Assembly (NCBI GenBank): GCA_903917705.1
Contig: CAIXBQ010000005.1
Span: 1 to 61,737 of the forward strand
From: an uncultured Verrucomicrobia subdivision 3 bacterium
GTDB lineage: Bacteria > Verrucomicrobiota > Verrucomicrobiia > Limisphaerales > UBA11358
DNA: 61,737 nucleotides
Direction: 5' to 3'
Shown here: positions 8,520 to 17,338 of the stretch, in pieces
How positions within the stretch are numbered: the first letter of the stretch is position 1
Layout: each line of letters opens with the position of its first letter
Notes under the pieces: generated by a model
What the model was told of the DNA's origin: nothing
What the model saw: only the letters and a program-made list of their open reading frames with translations
Database searches by the model: none
Translations under genes and position numbers: made by a program

Positions 8520-9299
8520 TCACCGGCTGGATTTGCCCTGGTAAATCCGGCTGAACTCCGTTCGAGCGGCCGCGCGCCGGCCCCCCCATTCCTGCCAGCT
8601 TTTTTCCCAAACCGCGCCGACGAGGTTGGTTCGGGCGGCGGGCCAGATGGCATCAAGCTGGTTCAAAGCCTTTTCCGCCTCGGCGCGCTGATGCCATTGC
8701 AGATGCGTCTCGGCGAGGTTTAGCTGGTTTTCGGGAAATCCCGGGGCCAGCGCGGCAGCCCGGTCGAGCCAATCGCGCGCCTTGTGCCGGCTGCCAATGC
8801 TGACGGGCCAACCGGGGGCATCGCGATACAACAGACCGAGGCAGCGAGGCGGCCCGGCAAAATCAAATTTTTCATCCAGATCGGCGGCAGCCTTGAATTC
8901 GCGTTCGATTTCCTTCACCAGCCGATAAGCGGCCAGGGACGGCGCCTCGGCCTGGGCGAGCTGCCCAAAATTCATGGCAAGATAGTAATGACCCGGGGCC
9001 GACTTGGGCTGACCGGCGAGCGACTGACGGCAGGCGGCAATGCCGATCCGGGCGATTTCCGCCCGCCGGGCGTCATTCGTGGCGCAGTCGGCCCAGTCAA
9101 AACTCGCGCGGCCGAAACGCCAAGCGGCGGCGTAGTCGTTGGTGTTCGACTCGAACTGTCTCAGCGCGGTTAGAAATTCCCTTTCGGCACGGGCGATAAA
9201 AATCTTATTGGTTTCCGACTGGCCGAACAGCGGGAGGGCCAGCGCAAAAAACAGCCCCAGCGCGAGGAATCTCCCGGAAGTTTTTGGTTTCGGCGACAT
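8520..9299 (-). CDS. exported TPR-like protein, 259 aa
   Basis: The N-terminus is a signal peptide (basic residues, then FLALGLFFALALPLFGQ). The mature part is helical with TPR-like units: YYLAMNFGQLAQ, ARDWLDRAAALAPGFPENQL and LAETHLQWHQRAEAEKAL fit the 34-residue pattern. No enzymatic motif is visible. It is likely periplasmic or lipid-free exported, and a role in protein-protein contacts is inferred from the repeats only. It is divergent from the small lipoprotein/hpnH pair, with only about 50 bases between the starts. Confidence 0.65.
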   Translation of the reverse strand: MSPKPKTSGRFLALGLFFALALPLFGQSETNKIFIARAEREFLTALRQFESNTNDYAAAWRFGRASFDWADCATNDARRAEIARIGIAACRQSLAGQPKSAPGHYYLAMNFGQLAQAEAPSLAAYRLVKEIEREFKAAADLDEKFDFAGPPRCLGLLYRDAPGWPVSIGSRHKARDWLDRAAALAPGFPENQLNLAETHLQWHQRAEAEKALNQLDAIWPAARTNLVGAVWEKSWQEWGGRRAAARTEFSRIYQGKSSR

Positions 9300-9351
9300 G
9301 ATGCGGTCAATTAGAAGTTGCCATCGTGCCGTAGTGATTTATACTCGGCAA

Positions 9352-9537
9352 GTGAGATTAAAATGGAAATTCCTGTGGCTAACGCTGCTGGCGGCCCTGC
9401 CGCTGGTGGTGGAAGGCTGCGGTGGCATCAATGCCAGCAAAAGCGTTTCCCCGGCCAGTTTTTTCCTGCCGGGGCTGCTGCAAGCCACGCCGCCACCCGC
9501 CATTGAATACACCAATCTGGTCGCCACACTCCGATAA
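9352..9537 (+). CDS. small secreted protein or lipoprotein preceding hpnH, 61 aa
   Basis: Starting at the GTG at 9352, the product has a basic N-terminus (RLKWK), a hydrophobic stretch FLWLTLLAALPLVV and then EGCGG, which may be a lipobox-like site although Glu before Gly-Cys is unusual. The remaining 35 residues contain SVSPASFFLPGLL. The gene ends 3 bases before the hpnH start, so the two are almost certainly co-transcribed. A similar short lipoprotein beside hpnH-like genes is something I recall from related genomes, but its role is unknown. Confidence 0.6.
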   Translation: MRLKWKFLWLTLLAALPLVVEGCGGINASKSVSPASFFLPGLLQATPPPAIEYTNLVATLR

Positions 9538-9540
9538 CCT

Positions 9541-10965
9541 ATGCGTTTCCCCTTCGCACTGTCGGCGAAAATCGCCGGCCACATCATCAAACACAAGCTC
9601 AAGCGCACGCCGAAATTTGCGATGGTGCTGCAACTTGAACCGCTGCACACCTGCAATTTGACCTGCACCGGCTGCGGCCGCATCCGCGAATATTCCACGA
9701 ACCTCAAAGACATGGTGCCGCTGGAAAAATGCCTCGCCGTCGCGCAGGAATGCGACGCGCCGATGGTGTCCATCTGCGGCGGCGAGCCGCTGATCTATCC
9801 CAAAATCGAGGAACTGGTCGCCGGCATGCTCGCGCAAAAGCGCGTGCTGTACATCTGCACGAACGGCGTGTTCATGCGCAAAAAAATGCGCGACTACCTC
9901 GCCACAATCTATTCGCCGGCAAGCGAGCCGATGCTGGGAAAGCTGCTCGCCGAAAAATTGATCACCGACAAGGAGGCCGAGGCCATCCGCAACGCCGACG
10001 GCGCGGCGAAGACCAAAGTGGTCATCCGCCCGACGCAGTGGATGTATTGGAACGTCCACGTGGACGGCCTGGAATTCACGCACGACCTGATCGTCGAGCG
10101 CGAAGGGGTGTTCAAGGAGTGCATCGAGGCCATCAAGATGGCGAAGGTGCTCGGCTACCAGGTCGCCACGAACACGACCGTATACAAGGAAACCGACGTG
10201 ACGGAGATCGAGGACATGTTCCGTTACCTGAGCTCGCTCGAAGTGGACGGCCACACCATTTCACCCGGCTACGATTACGACGCGGCGAAGAAAGACATGG
10301 TCAAACGGCTCGGCCGCGACCCGCAGGAGTTTTTCCTCACGCGCACGATGACGCGGCAGAAATTCGCCAAGATCCAGGAATGGGGCGAGCTGTTCACGAT
10401 TTTCGGCACGCCGGTCTACCAGGAATTTCTCGCCGGCAAGCGCGAACTGACCTGCACCGCGTGGGCCATCCCGACCTACAACGTCAAGGGCTGGAAAGCC
10501 CCCTGCTACCTGATGACCGACGGCCACTACGACGGCTATCAGGAAATGCTCACGAAGGTGAGCTGGGAAAAATACGGCGTGGTCAACGGCGTCGCCCGCG
10601 ACTCGCGGTGCGAACACTGCATGGTCCACTGCGGGTACGATCCCAGCGGCGCGCTCGGCACCAATTATCAGCGCGGCGACAACTGGAAGAATTTCAAATA
10701 CAACTTCGGGGCCAAGCCCAAACCGTTTCCGGCCAGCGCCGAACTGCAAAAGCGCGCCTACAACGGCACCACCATCGGCAAGGGTCACCTCGCCGCCGCT
10801 CAGGCCGCAATCAATTCCCCTGCCGCCGGCGCCCGCGGCGCCTTCACGCGCAAGGAAGAGGAACCCGCGCACGAAGCGCATGTCGGCACCCATTGCGGCA
10901 CCGCCGACACCTCCGAACGGGATGACTTGCTGGCAAAAATCAAAGACGTGAATACGGCGGGCTGA
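9541..10965 (+). CDS. hpnH: HpnH-like radical SAM protein (adenosyl-hopene transferase family)
   Basis: HpnH joins an adenosyl radical to diploptene to give adenosylhopane, a step in extended hopanoid synthesis. The radical SAM cluster motif CX3CX2C is CNLTCTGC at residues 38-45, followed by ICGGEPLIYP (SAM binding) and YICTNG. The C-terminal half corresponds to the DUF3463-like region and ends with Cys-rich CEHCMVHCGYDPSG. At 474 aa it is about 100 residues longer than typical HpnH; the extra is a Pro/Ala/Glu-rich tail. No other hopanoid genes are in this window, so the substrate could differ. Confidence 0.75.
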   Translation: MRFPFALSAKIAGHIIKHKLKRTPKFAMVLQLEPLHTCNLTCTGCGRIREYSTNLKDMVPLEKCLAVAQECDAPMVSICGGEPLIYPKIEELVAGMLAQKRVLYICTNGVFMRKKMRDYLATIYSPASEPMLGKLLAEKLITDKEAEAIRNADGAAKTKVVIRPTQWMYWNVHVDGLEFTHDLIVEREGVFKECIEAIKMAKVLGYQVATNTTVYKETDVTEIEDMFRYLSSLEVDGHTISPGYDYDAAKKDMVKRLGRDPQEFFLTRTMTRQKFAKIQEWGELFTIFGTPVYQEFLAGKRELTCTAWAIPTYNVKGWKAPCYLMTDGHYDGYQEMLTKVSWEKYGVVNGVARDSRCEHCMVHCGYDPSGALGTNYQRGDNWKNFKYNFGAKPKPFPASAELQKRAYNGTTIGKGHLAAAQAAINSPAAGARGAFTRKEEEPAHEAHVGTHCGTADTSERDDLLAKIKDVNTAG

Positions 10966-11083
10966 TTTTCCCACCGCTTAGGGCATATCCATCAAATATG
11001 CAGCCGCCCGGCGGGGACCAAAATGAGGGCGGTCTTTCCGGGTTTTGGCTTCGTGCGGCCACACTATCTCTTCAAAAGCCCCA

Positions 11084-11226
11084 GGGCGTGTTTTCAAAAA
11101 CACGCGGGATTTATCTTTCGCCCCATTCCGGGGCTGGATGTCATTGACGGGCCAAGCCCACGGTTGCACCGCGGGCTACTGCCGGCCGCTGCTCCGCAGC
11201 TAGAAATTGATTTTGAAAACACGCCC
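11084..11226. mobile_element. 143-bp MITE-like element with inverted ends
   Basis: GGGCGTGTTTTCAAAA at 11084-11099 returns as TTTTGAAAACACGCCC at 11211-11226, giving 16-bp perfect terminal inverted repeats. The left end is itself a palindrome (GCGTGTTTT...AAAACACGC through 11105). The interior is GC-rich with self-complementary words (CCCACGGTTGCACCGCGGG). It has no coding capacity. The gene-free stretch 10966-11348 consists of this element, a terminator and short unremarkable flanks. Confidence 0.5.
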
Positions 11227-11231
11227 CAGCC

Positions 11232-11275
11232 CGCCGATGAGCGCAGATTGAACCGCCTCATCGGCGTTTTTTTTT
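11232..11275 (+). terminator. rho-independent terminator downstream of hpnH
   Basis: CGCCGATGAG at 11232-11241 pairs with CTCATCGGCG at 11257-11266 (10-bp stem, 15-base loop), followed directly by nine T residues. It is about 265 bases after the hpnH stop, beyond the MITE-like element, so the element would be part of the transcript. Confidence 0.75.
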
Positions 11276-11348
11276 GCCGTTTCTTACCCGGCAATCCACG
11301 GTTGAGGGCGACAAAGTTGCACTTCGCCGCAAAGGCGGTTAAAAGCCT

Positions 11349-12032
11349 TCAGCCCCGCGAACCAAAGACGGCGTCGAGAATGACTTCCTTGGTTTTCCAG
11401 ATGAGCGCCATGGTCATGGCCAATGGAAGCAGGATGAAAAAAATGAGCAGCAGGTTGCTGAACCGGTTCACCCAGAAGAGCAGCCGCCCGATCGGCGGCG
11501 ACAGATGCGGCATCTGCGTCAACCCGATGAATCCGATTAATAAAAACAGCAGCGCGACGAGCAGCCAGCGGTTGAGCGCGGTGAATTGCCGGGTTTCGTG
11601 CCGCAGCGTCTCGTCGGGAAGCATGGCGCCGAGACGCTTGAGCACGAGGTTCAGGTTGAACAGGAACAGGATGCCGGAAAGCTCGAGCAGCAGAACGGCG
11701 GCATCGAAGAACGGCTGGTCCGGCATTTTGTTGCGCCAGTAGATAAATGGACAGAGGCCGAGGTTGACGAGCGCGAGGAGCTGCGCGCGGTCAAGCGCGT
11801 GCCGCCACGGGCGCTCCTGCTTCTGAAAGTCGTGCATCAGCCAGAGGGCATAGACGAGCAGAATGTTGATGGCAAACACGGGCAGAAATCCGAGCGGCTT
11901 GAGCCAGTCAGCCCGCGCGGTCTCGGCGGATACGAGCAGCGCGGCGGGAAGCCCCCAGAACAAGGCGGACAGGCCGCGCGCCAGCTTGCCGAGCGAGCGG
12001 AACAGGGACGGGTTGGAGAGGGCGTCAGGCAT
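11349..12032 (-). CDS. multi-pass membrane protein of unknown function, 227 aa
   Basis: I do not recognise the family. Hydrophobic segments are visible at LSALFWGLPAALLVSA, GFLPVFAINILLVYALWLM, LLALVNLGLCPFIYW, AAVLLLELSGILFLFNLNLV, LLVALLFLLIGFIGL and LLLIFFILLPLAMTMAL, so five or six transmembrane helices are likely. I take the ATG at 12032; an upstream extension of the frame is low quality. It stands alone between the hpnH terminator and the PEP-CTERM genes. Confidence 0.6.
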   Translation of the reverse strand: MPDALSNPSLFRSLGKLARGLSALFWGLPAALLVSAETARADWLKPLGFLPVFAINILLVYALWLMHDFQKQERPWRHALDRAQLLALVNLGLCPFIYWRNKMPDQPFFDAAVLLLELSGILFLFNLNLVLKRLGAMLPDETLRHETRQFTALNRWLLVALLFLLIGFIGLTQMPHLSPPIGRLLFWVNRFSNLLLIFFILLPLAMTMALIWKTKEVILDAVFGSRG

Positions 12033-12192
12033 GGGGAAATTATGAAGGAAAAATGGCAAATGATGAAACAAATTTCCACCCGCCGGCTGCGGGCAAAAGC
12101 AAAACCGCCGCCACGGTTGTTGCGCGTGACGGCGGGTGAGAAATGGGAAACAAATTATTTCCGGTGGGGATGGTGAAGATCCAGGGCCAATC

Positions 12193-13122
12193 TTACTTCC
12201 GACGACGGATTTGCCGAAGCATACCCAAACCGCCCAAACCGGCCAAGGCCAGCGTGGAGGGTTCGGGAGTAGCTTCAGGCGTGGCGCTAAAGCCATGTGC
12301 ACTGTAAGAACCGTCCTGATACCAACCGACGATAGTGTTGCCCGAAATTCCCTCAATCGCTGTGCCACCAATACCGAGCGGATTGTCTATGGTCGTGTAG
12401 GTGCTGCCATCATACAGAAATCCGTTCATCGTGTAATTGGCGTCATAATAGTATCCCACGACGTCGTTGCCATCAATGCCGGTGACCTCGGTGCCATAGA
12501 CCGCCAGAGGATCATTTAACGTCGTAAATGTGCTGCCATTGAATAAGAAATCCCAGTGATTCCAGTTGGCATCGTAATATGTGCCCACAATGTTATTGCC
12601 AGAAATGCTCCTTGCTACCGTGCCATTGACTCCGAGTGGATCATCTATGGGCGTATAGGTGCTGCCGTTGTAAAGGAAACCATGTGTGTTACCGGCCACA
12701 TCGTAATACATGCCCACAATGTTGTTGCCAGAAATGCCAAGAGCTGCGGTGCCGTTTACGCCCTGAGGTGCGCTCAGAGTTGAATAACTGCTGCCATTAT
12801 ACAGAAAGCTGCGTGATTGATACGAACTGTCTTGGTAGCCACCCACCACGCTGTTTCCGGAAACGCTGTAAGGAGTGGTGGTCACGGAGCCCGGAACATT
12901 CAAGTCAGTATAAATGCCACCACTGTAGAGAAAGCCCAAAGGATCGGGTGAGGCAGTGGTCTGATATGTGCCCACTATGTTATTGCCGGATATGCCATAG
13001 GCCACCGTAGCAATGGAAAGAGGATGATCCAAGGTGGTGAAGGAGTATTGCGCTTGTGCCGAGCCAACCGCCAGGCCCAATGAGGCGAGACCGTAGGTGA
13101 GTTTAACGAGTGTTTTATTCAT
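12193..13122 (-). CDS. PEP-CTERM protein with six tandem repeats of about 42 aa
   Basis: An exported protein predicted to be processed by an exosortase-type system. The signal peptide is LTYGLASLGLAVGSAQAQ. The C-terminus is TPEPSTLALAGLGGLGMLRQ followed by IRRRK: a PEP motif, a membrane segment and a basic tail. The body has six copies of a unit with GISGNNIVGxYYD, then GFLYNGSTYT and a DPLGVxGT turn, which resembles a repetitive beta-propeller or HAF-type repeat domain. No exosortase gene is in this window. It lies directly after a second PEP-CTERM gene on the same strand. The role is probably cell-surface or extracellular matrix. Confidence 0.85.
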   Translation of the reverse strand: MNKTLVKLTYGLASLGLAVGSAQAQYSFTTLDHPLSIATVAYGISGNNIVGTYQTTASPDPLGFLYSGGIYTDLNVPGSVTTTPYSVSGNSVVGGYQDSSYQSRSFLYNGSSYSTLSAPQGVNGTAALGISGNNIVGMYYDVAGNTHGFLYNGSTYTPIDDPLGVNGTVARSISGNNIVGTYYDANWNHWDFLFNGSTFTTLNDPLAVYGTEVTGIDGNDVVGYYYDANYTMNGFLYDGSTYTTIDNPLGIGGTAIEGISGNTIVGWYQDGSYSAHGFSATPEATPEPSTLALAGLGGLGMLRQIRRRK

Positions 13123-13159
13123 AGGTCTGTTTTGTTGTTTGGTGAAATCTGGTGGCAAA

Positions 13160-13768
13160 TTATTCCCGGCGGCGGAAGAGCAGTAGGCTGCCCAGCCCAC
13201 CCATCACGGACAGCGCCAGCGTGGAGGGTTCAGGCGTGGGGCTCGGCTCCACGGTTACGGTCACATTTACCGGCGTGGTGAACAGGTAAGGATCGCTTCC
13301 GGTATAGGTTCCGGCATTAAAACTTGAGAAGGCATTGGCGAATTCCACGGAATTGACCGTTCCCGGCGTGTATTGAATGACGTCGCCTGCGGATGAATTT
13401 AAGATGGGGGAGATGTTAAAGCCGATCCCTTCAGAAGTTGAGCCAAACATAGTCGTATGACTCATGCCAAAATAATTGAACGCCGACGAACTGGATGTCG
13501 CGGTATCAGTCAAGGTTCCGGCATCGGAAAGAGTGTAATTCAACATGGTCCGACTGTTAAACATACCAGTGGTTGAGATGGAAATGATGTTGAAGCCGTT
13601 GCCTTGGGAAATGGCACCGGTGGTAGTCCAATCCCCGCCCATGATCCAAGTGACCAGCGCATCGTTTCCGTTCACGAGCGAAACATTGAGATCAAGGGTT
13701 GATTGTGCCGAGGCCGTCGCGCCCAGCAGGACGAGACTACAGGTGAGTTTAATGAGTTGTTTATTCAT
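13160..13768 (-). CDS. PEP-CTERM sorting-domain protein, 202 aa
   Basis: The signal peptide (LIKLTCSLVLLGATASAQ) is close in sequence to that of the next gene. The C-terminal sorting signal is TPEPSTLALSVMGGLGSLLL with basic tail FRRRE. The 150-residue body is Ser/Thr/Gly/Asn-rich and probably all beta, with no recognisable enzyme motif. The two adjacent PEP-CTERM genes share signal peptides and tails but have different bodies, so they are likely old duplicates at the export signals only. Exported and membrane-retained via exosortase recognition is inferred from the C-terminus. Confidence 0.82.
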   Translation of the reverse strand: MNKQLIKLTCSLVLLGATASAQSTLDLNVSLVNGNDALVTWIMGGDWTTTGAISQGNGFNIISISTTGMFNSRTMLNYTLSDAGTLTDTATSSSSAFNYFGMSHTTMFGSTSEGIGFNISPILNSSAGDVIQYTPGTVNSVEFANAFSSFNAGTYTGSDPYLFTTPVNVTVTVEPSPTPEPSTLALSVMGGLGSLLLFRRRE

Positions 13769-13827
13769 AGTTTTGATTTGTTAGTGGATTTTTTTTGTGT
13801 TTGTTGATTGTCTGTCCGTCCGGTGCT

Positions 13828-14403
13828 TTACGTTTGAAGTTTTTCCAGCAGCCAGGCCATGTTTTCGCCCAGCCCTTTCATGTTGGCGATGCCTTCTGCG
13901 TCGTGTTCCACCTCGCCGATGTCACGGCCAATGCCAAAATTCCAATAGGGTGCGCCGGGCACGATCATTTGCATGAGGTGGAAAAAATGATTGATGGTGT
14001 CCAGCGCGTGCATCGCGCCGCCACGCCGTTCGGCCAGCACGCCCGCGCCCACCTTGCGTTTGAACAAGCCGCCGTTCACGGAAGCCACCCGGCCGGAACG
14101 GTCAATCAGCGCCTTCAACTCCGGCGTGATGTCGGCAAAATACACGGGTGAGCCGAGAATGATGCCATCGGCGGCCGCCATCTTGGCGATAATGTCATTA
14201 ACCGGATCGTTGGGGATGGAGCAGCGCTGGTTCTGGAGTTTCATGCAGGTGTTGCATCCGCCACAGCCGCGAATGGCGTGGCCGCCAAGCTGGACCAATT
14301 CCGTCGCGATGCCTTCCGCCTGCAACGCGGCAAAGACATGGTTGATCAGCAGCGCGGTGTTGCCGTTCTGCCGGGCACTGCCGTTGATGGCGAGAACTTT
14401 CAT
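13828..14403 (-). CDS. flavodoxin-family NADPH-dependent FMN reductase / iron-sulfur flavoprotein-like
   Basis: A 191-aa cytoplasmic flavoprotein. The FMN phosphate loop is ...LAINGSARQNGNTALL at the N-terminus, and the ring-binding loop is GSPVYFADITPELKALIDR. A Cys-rich loop CGGCNTCMKLQNQRC follows the first strand and resembles the cluster site of iron-sulfur flavoproteins. I start at the ATG at 14403, where the conserved first strand (MKVLAI) begins. Likely substrates are quinones or other small electron acceptors; this is not specified by sequence. It is followed by the PEP-CTERM pair but is probably an independent unit. Confidence 0.8.
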   Translation of the reverse strand: MKVLAINGSARQNGNTALLINHVFAALQAEGIATELVQLGGHAIRGCGGCNTCMKLQNQRCSIPNDPVNDIIAKMAAADGIILGSPVYFADITPELKALIDRSGRVASVNGGLFKRKVGAGVLAERRGGAMHALDTINHFFHLMQMIVPGAPYWNFGIGRDIGEVEHDAEGIANMKGLGENMAWLLEKLQT

Positions 14404-14587
14404 GCGGGCACGGTGATGCTCACGCGGTAGATGGGCGGTATGCCCGGTGGCCATGTCGGCAGGGCGAACCGTTTCGTTACGGGACGGTTGGCTGACCGTG
14501 GGTGGGCAGACTCTCGCTTCATGCCGATTATCTTCGGCGAAGCGGCGGAATTATAAATGGGACGTCCGTCCTATGCGCGGCAGGGAA

Positions 14588-15304
14588 TCAGACGTCGAAG
14601 GTGCGGGCGGCGGCCAAGCGGGTTTCCACACCAAGTTTGGGGTAAATTTTTTCGAGGTGATGCCGGACGGTGTGGTGGCTGATGCCCAAAATCATGGCGA
14701 TTTCGGAATTGCGCTTGCCTTGCTTAACCCAGTGCAGGATTTCCTGTTCGCGGAAAGAAAGGCCGTTAGGCGTTGGGCGGGGCGGCAGTGGGGCAGCGGG
14801 GTAAAAGGACGGCAAGGCGCTCAAAACCCGTTGGAAAATTTGAACGGGTTTTATTTCCGGCGCTTGAAATTTCCGGCTGCGTCCGCAAGTCAAAATCATT
14901 AAATGCCCGGATGATGTGGTTTGGTAGATCGCGGTCATGTCCCCGATCCCCAAGGGGCGATCCACTTCGTTATAGATTTTGCCGCGCTGCCATAACCGGT
15001 CGGGCACCAAGTCGCTGCGCAGGTAAACCGCTGGTTGGCGATGCTGAAGAAATTTCCGGGTCAAAGGATGATGGGAGAATTTGTCTTTCACCGTTTGCAT
15101 CAACGGATGCGCCGAGCCGAGCCAGCCGGTGCCGGGTTGGAAGGAATCAATGGTGCGCGAAGCCAAATGGCAATAAAGAACGGAATAATAATCGCCCGCC
15201 ACCAACTCCTTGAGTGCCGCCAAAGATGCCTCGGCTACCTTGCGTTCGCACGGCTCGGATAAAATCCGCTCCAGCAAATCCAGATTGAGCGAGGAGGTGG
15301 TCAT
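14588..15304 (-). CDS. LuxR-family transcriptional regulator
   Basis: The C-terminal 65 residues are a GerE/LuxR helix-turn-helix: LSFREQEILHWVKQGKRNSE, then IAMILGISHHTVRHHLEKIY. The N-terminal 170 residues match no domain I recognise. There is no receiver aspartate pattern, but a PAS/GAF-like sensor would fit the length. I prefer the ATG at 15304; a TTG at 15322 would add six residues. It is a single gene divergent from nothing obvious, with the flavodoxin-like gene downstream on the same strand after 180 bases. Confidence 0.75.
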   Translation of the reverse strand: MTTSSLNLDLLERILSEPCERKVAEASLAALKELVAGDYYSVLYCHLASRTIDSFQPGTGWLGSAHPLMQTVKDKFSHHPLTRKFLQHRQPAVYLRSDLVPDRLWQRGKIYNEVDRPLGIGDMTAIYQTTSSGHLMILTCGRSRKFQAPEIKPVQIFQRVLSALPSFYPAAPLPPRPTPNGLSFREQEILHWVKQGKRNSEIAMILGISHHTVRHHLEKIYPKLGVETRLAAARTFDV

Positions 15305-15391
15305 GCGGTCGGGTATGGTCAATTATGTCGGGCGGCTGGTTGCAGGCAAGCCGGTTCGCTTTTGTATCGGCCCGCCGCGCGCCGGCTTGAG

Positions 15392-17338
15392 TCAAAAACT
15401 CAAATAGGTGTAAGCCTTTAACCCGCGCTCGTAGTCGTCCAGCAGGCGCATGGCTTCGCTGGGTTTCATCCGGTCGGACTTGATGGCCTCGTCCATCTGC
15501 GCCTTCATGCGGCGCTTGAGCTCGTTTTCGTCGTATTGCACGTCGGCGAGCGACTGGACGATGGTCGCGCCCTCGATGATCTCCTCGATGTAATAACCGG
15601 CGGGTTCGTCGGGTTCGAGGAAGATGTGCACCTCATTGACGCGGCCGAAGAGGTTGTGGAGATCGCCCATGATGTCCTGATACGCGCCCATCAGGAAAAA
15701 CCCGAGATAGTAGGGCTCGAGGTTGCCGTTGCCGTTGGTGTTGAGCTGATGCACCGGCAACGTGTCGCGCACGTCGCGCAGGTCAATGAACTTGTTGACC
15801 TGACCGTCGGAATCGCAGGTGATATCCACGAGCGTGGCCTCGCGCGTGGGGCGTTCATGCAGGCGCGCGATCGGCATGATGGGGAATAATTGCCCGAGCG
15901 CCCAATGGTCGAGCAGCGACTGGAAGACGGAAAAATTGCAGAGGTATTGGTCGCCGAGCGCGTCCTCGAGTTTGCGGATTTCCTCGGGCGTATAGGGCTG
16001 GCCCTGGAAACTCTCGACGACCGCGCGGCCGATCTGCCAATAGAGATCCTCGATCTTGGCCTTGTCGGGCAGGTCCATCATGCCGAGCGTGAACATGTGC
16101 TGCGCGTCGTCGCGACGTTCGAGCGCGTCGTGGTAGGCTTCGAGCTTGTTGAGCTTCGCGAGGTTTTTCTGGATGTCGAGCAGTTCGCAGACGAGCGGAT
16201 GCTCGCGCTCGCCGAACTTTAGAAATTCGTTCGGCCGGACTTTTTCAATGGAGCCGAACACTTCCACGATCAGCACGCTGTGATGCGCGACGATGGCCCG
16301 GCCGCTTTCGCTGACGATGTCGGGATGCGGCACGCCCTCGGCATTGCAGACATCGGCGATGTAATACACCACGTCGTTCGTGTATTCCTGCAGGGAGTAA
16401 TTCGTCGAGCTGTCGAACGCCGTCCGGCTGCCGTCGTAATCCACGCCCAAGCCGCCGCCGACGTCCAGATATTCGATGGCAAACCCCATCTTGTTCAGCT
16501 TCGCGTAAAGCCGCGCGGCCTCCTGCACCGCTTTTTTCACGGTCAGGATGTCGGGCACCTGCGAGCCGATGTGAAAGTGCAGCAGCTTGAGGCAATGGCC
16601 GAGATTTTCCGCGCGCAGCATTTCCGTGGCGGCGAGGATTTCCCCGGTGCTCAAGCCGAACTTTGCGTTTTCGCCGCCGCTATCGGCCCAGCGGCCGGCG
16701 CCCTTGCTCAACAGGCGCGCGCGGATGCCCACGAGCGGCTCCACGCCGAGCGACTTGGAAATGGCGATGATCTGCTTCAGCTCCTCCAGCTTCTCGACGA
16801 CCATGATGACGCGCTTGCCGAGCTTGGTGCCGAGCAGCGACATCCGGATGAACTCCGCGTCCTTGTAGCCGTTGCAAATGATGAGACAGCCCTGGTGATG
16901 CTGCAGCGCCAGGCCCGCGAACAGCTCCGGCTTGCTGCCGACCTCGAGGCCGAAATCGAACGGCTTGCCCGCATCCAGGATTTCCTCCACCACTTCGCGG
17001 AGCTGGTTCACCTTGATGGGAAACACGCCGCGATACCGGGCCTGGTAATTAAATTCCACGATGGAACTTTGAAACGCCTTATTGATGGCCTCCACGCGGT
17101 GCCGGAGAATATCCTGGAACCGGATGAGCAGCGGAAACTTCAAGCCGCGGCTTTTCGCCTCCTCGATCACGTCGGTGATGTCCACCGTCGCGCCGAGTTC
17201 CTGAAGCGGGTGCGCGACGACATGGCCGGCGTCATTGATGTCGAAATACTTCGCGCCCCAGCGGTGGATGTTATAAAGCGCGCGCGCCGCCTCGATGTTC
17301 CACGGTGGCGGCGGATTTGCGTCAATCGGACTGTTCAT
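15392..17338 (-). CDS. speA: biosynthetic arginine decarboxylase
   Basis: SpeA decarboxylates arginine to agmatine with PLP, opening the polyamine pathway. The 648-aa length matches the family. Visible blocks are YFDINDAGHVVAHP at the N-terminus, the PLP-lysine region with YRGVFPIKVNQLREVVEEI, the glycine-rich phosphate loop LDVGGGLGVDYDG, the substrate-region HSVLIVEVFG, and the C-terminal VDITCDSDGQVNKFIDL with Cys and Asp. No other polyamine gene (speB, aguA, speE) is in the window. The upstream 400 bases hold no gene on this strand. Confidence 0.95.
   Translation of the reverse strand: MNSPIDANPPPPWNIEAARALYNIHRWGAKYFDINDAGHVVAHPLQELGATVDITDVIEEAKSRGLKFPLLIRFQDILRHRVEAINKAFQSSIVEFNYQARYRGVFPIKVNQLREVVEEILDAGKPFDFGLEVGSKPELFAGLALQHHQGCLIICNGYKDAEFIRMSLLGTKLGKRVIMVVEKLEELKQIIAISKSLGVEPLVGIRARLLSKGAGRWADSGGENAKFGLSTGEILAATEMLRAENLGHCLKLLHFHIGSQVPDILTVKKAVQEAARLYAKLNKMGFAIEYLDVGGGLGVDYDGSRTAFDSSTNYSLQEYTNDVVYYIADVCNAEGVPHPDIVSESGRAIVAHHSVLIVEVFGSIEKVRPNEFLKFGEREHPLVCELLDIQKNLAKLNKLEAYHDALERRDDAQHMFTLGMMDLPDKAKIEDLYWQIGRAVVESFQGQPYTPEEIRKLEDALGDQYLCNFSVFQSLLDHWALGQLFPIMPIARLHERPTREATLVDITCDSDGQVNKFIDLRDVRDTLPVHQLNTNGNGNLEPYYLGFFLMGAYQDIMGDLHNLFGRVNEVHIFLEPDEPAGYYIEEIIEGATIVQSLADVQYDENELKRRMKAQMDEAIKSDRMKPSEAMRLLDDYERGLKAYTYLSF

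Noticed and set aside
10978..11294. Two small minus-strand frames in the hpnH-membrane protein gap
   Set aside because: Both are made of the MITE-like element, the terminator and flanks; no ribosome-binding site or motif.
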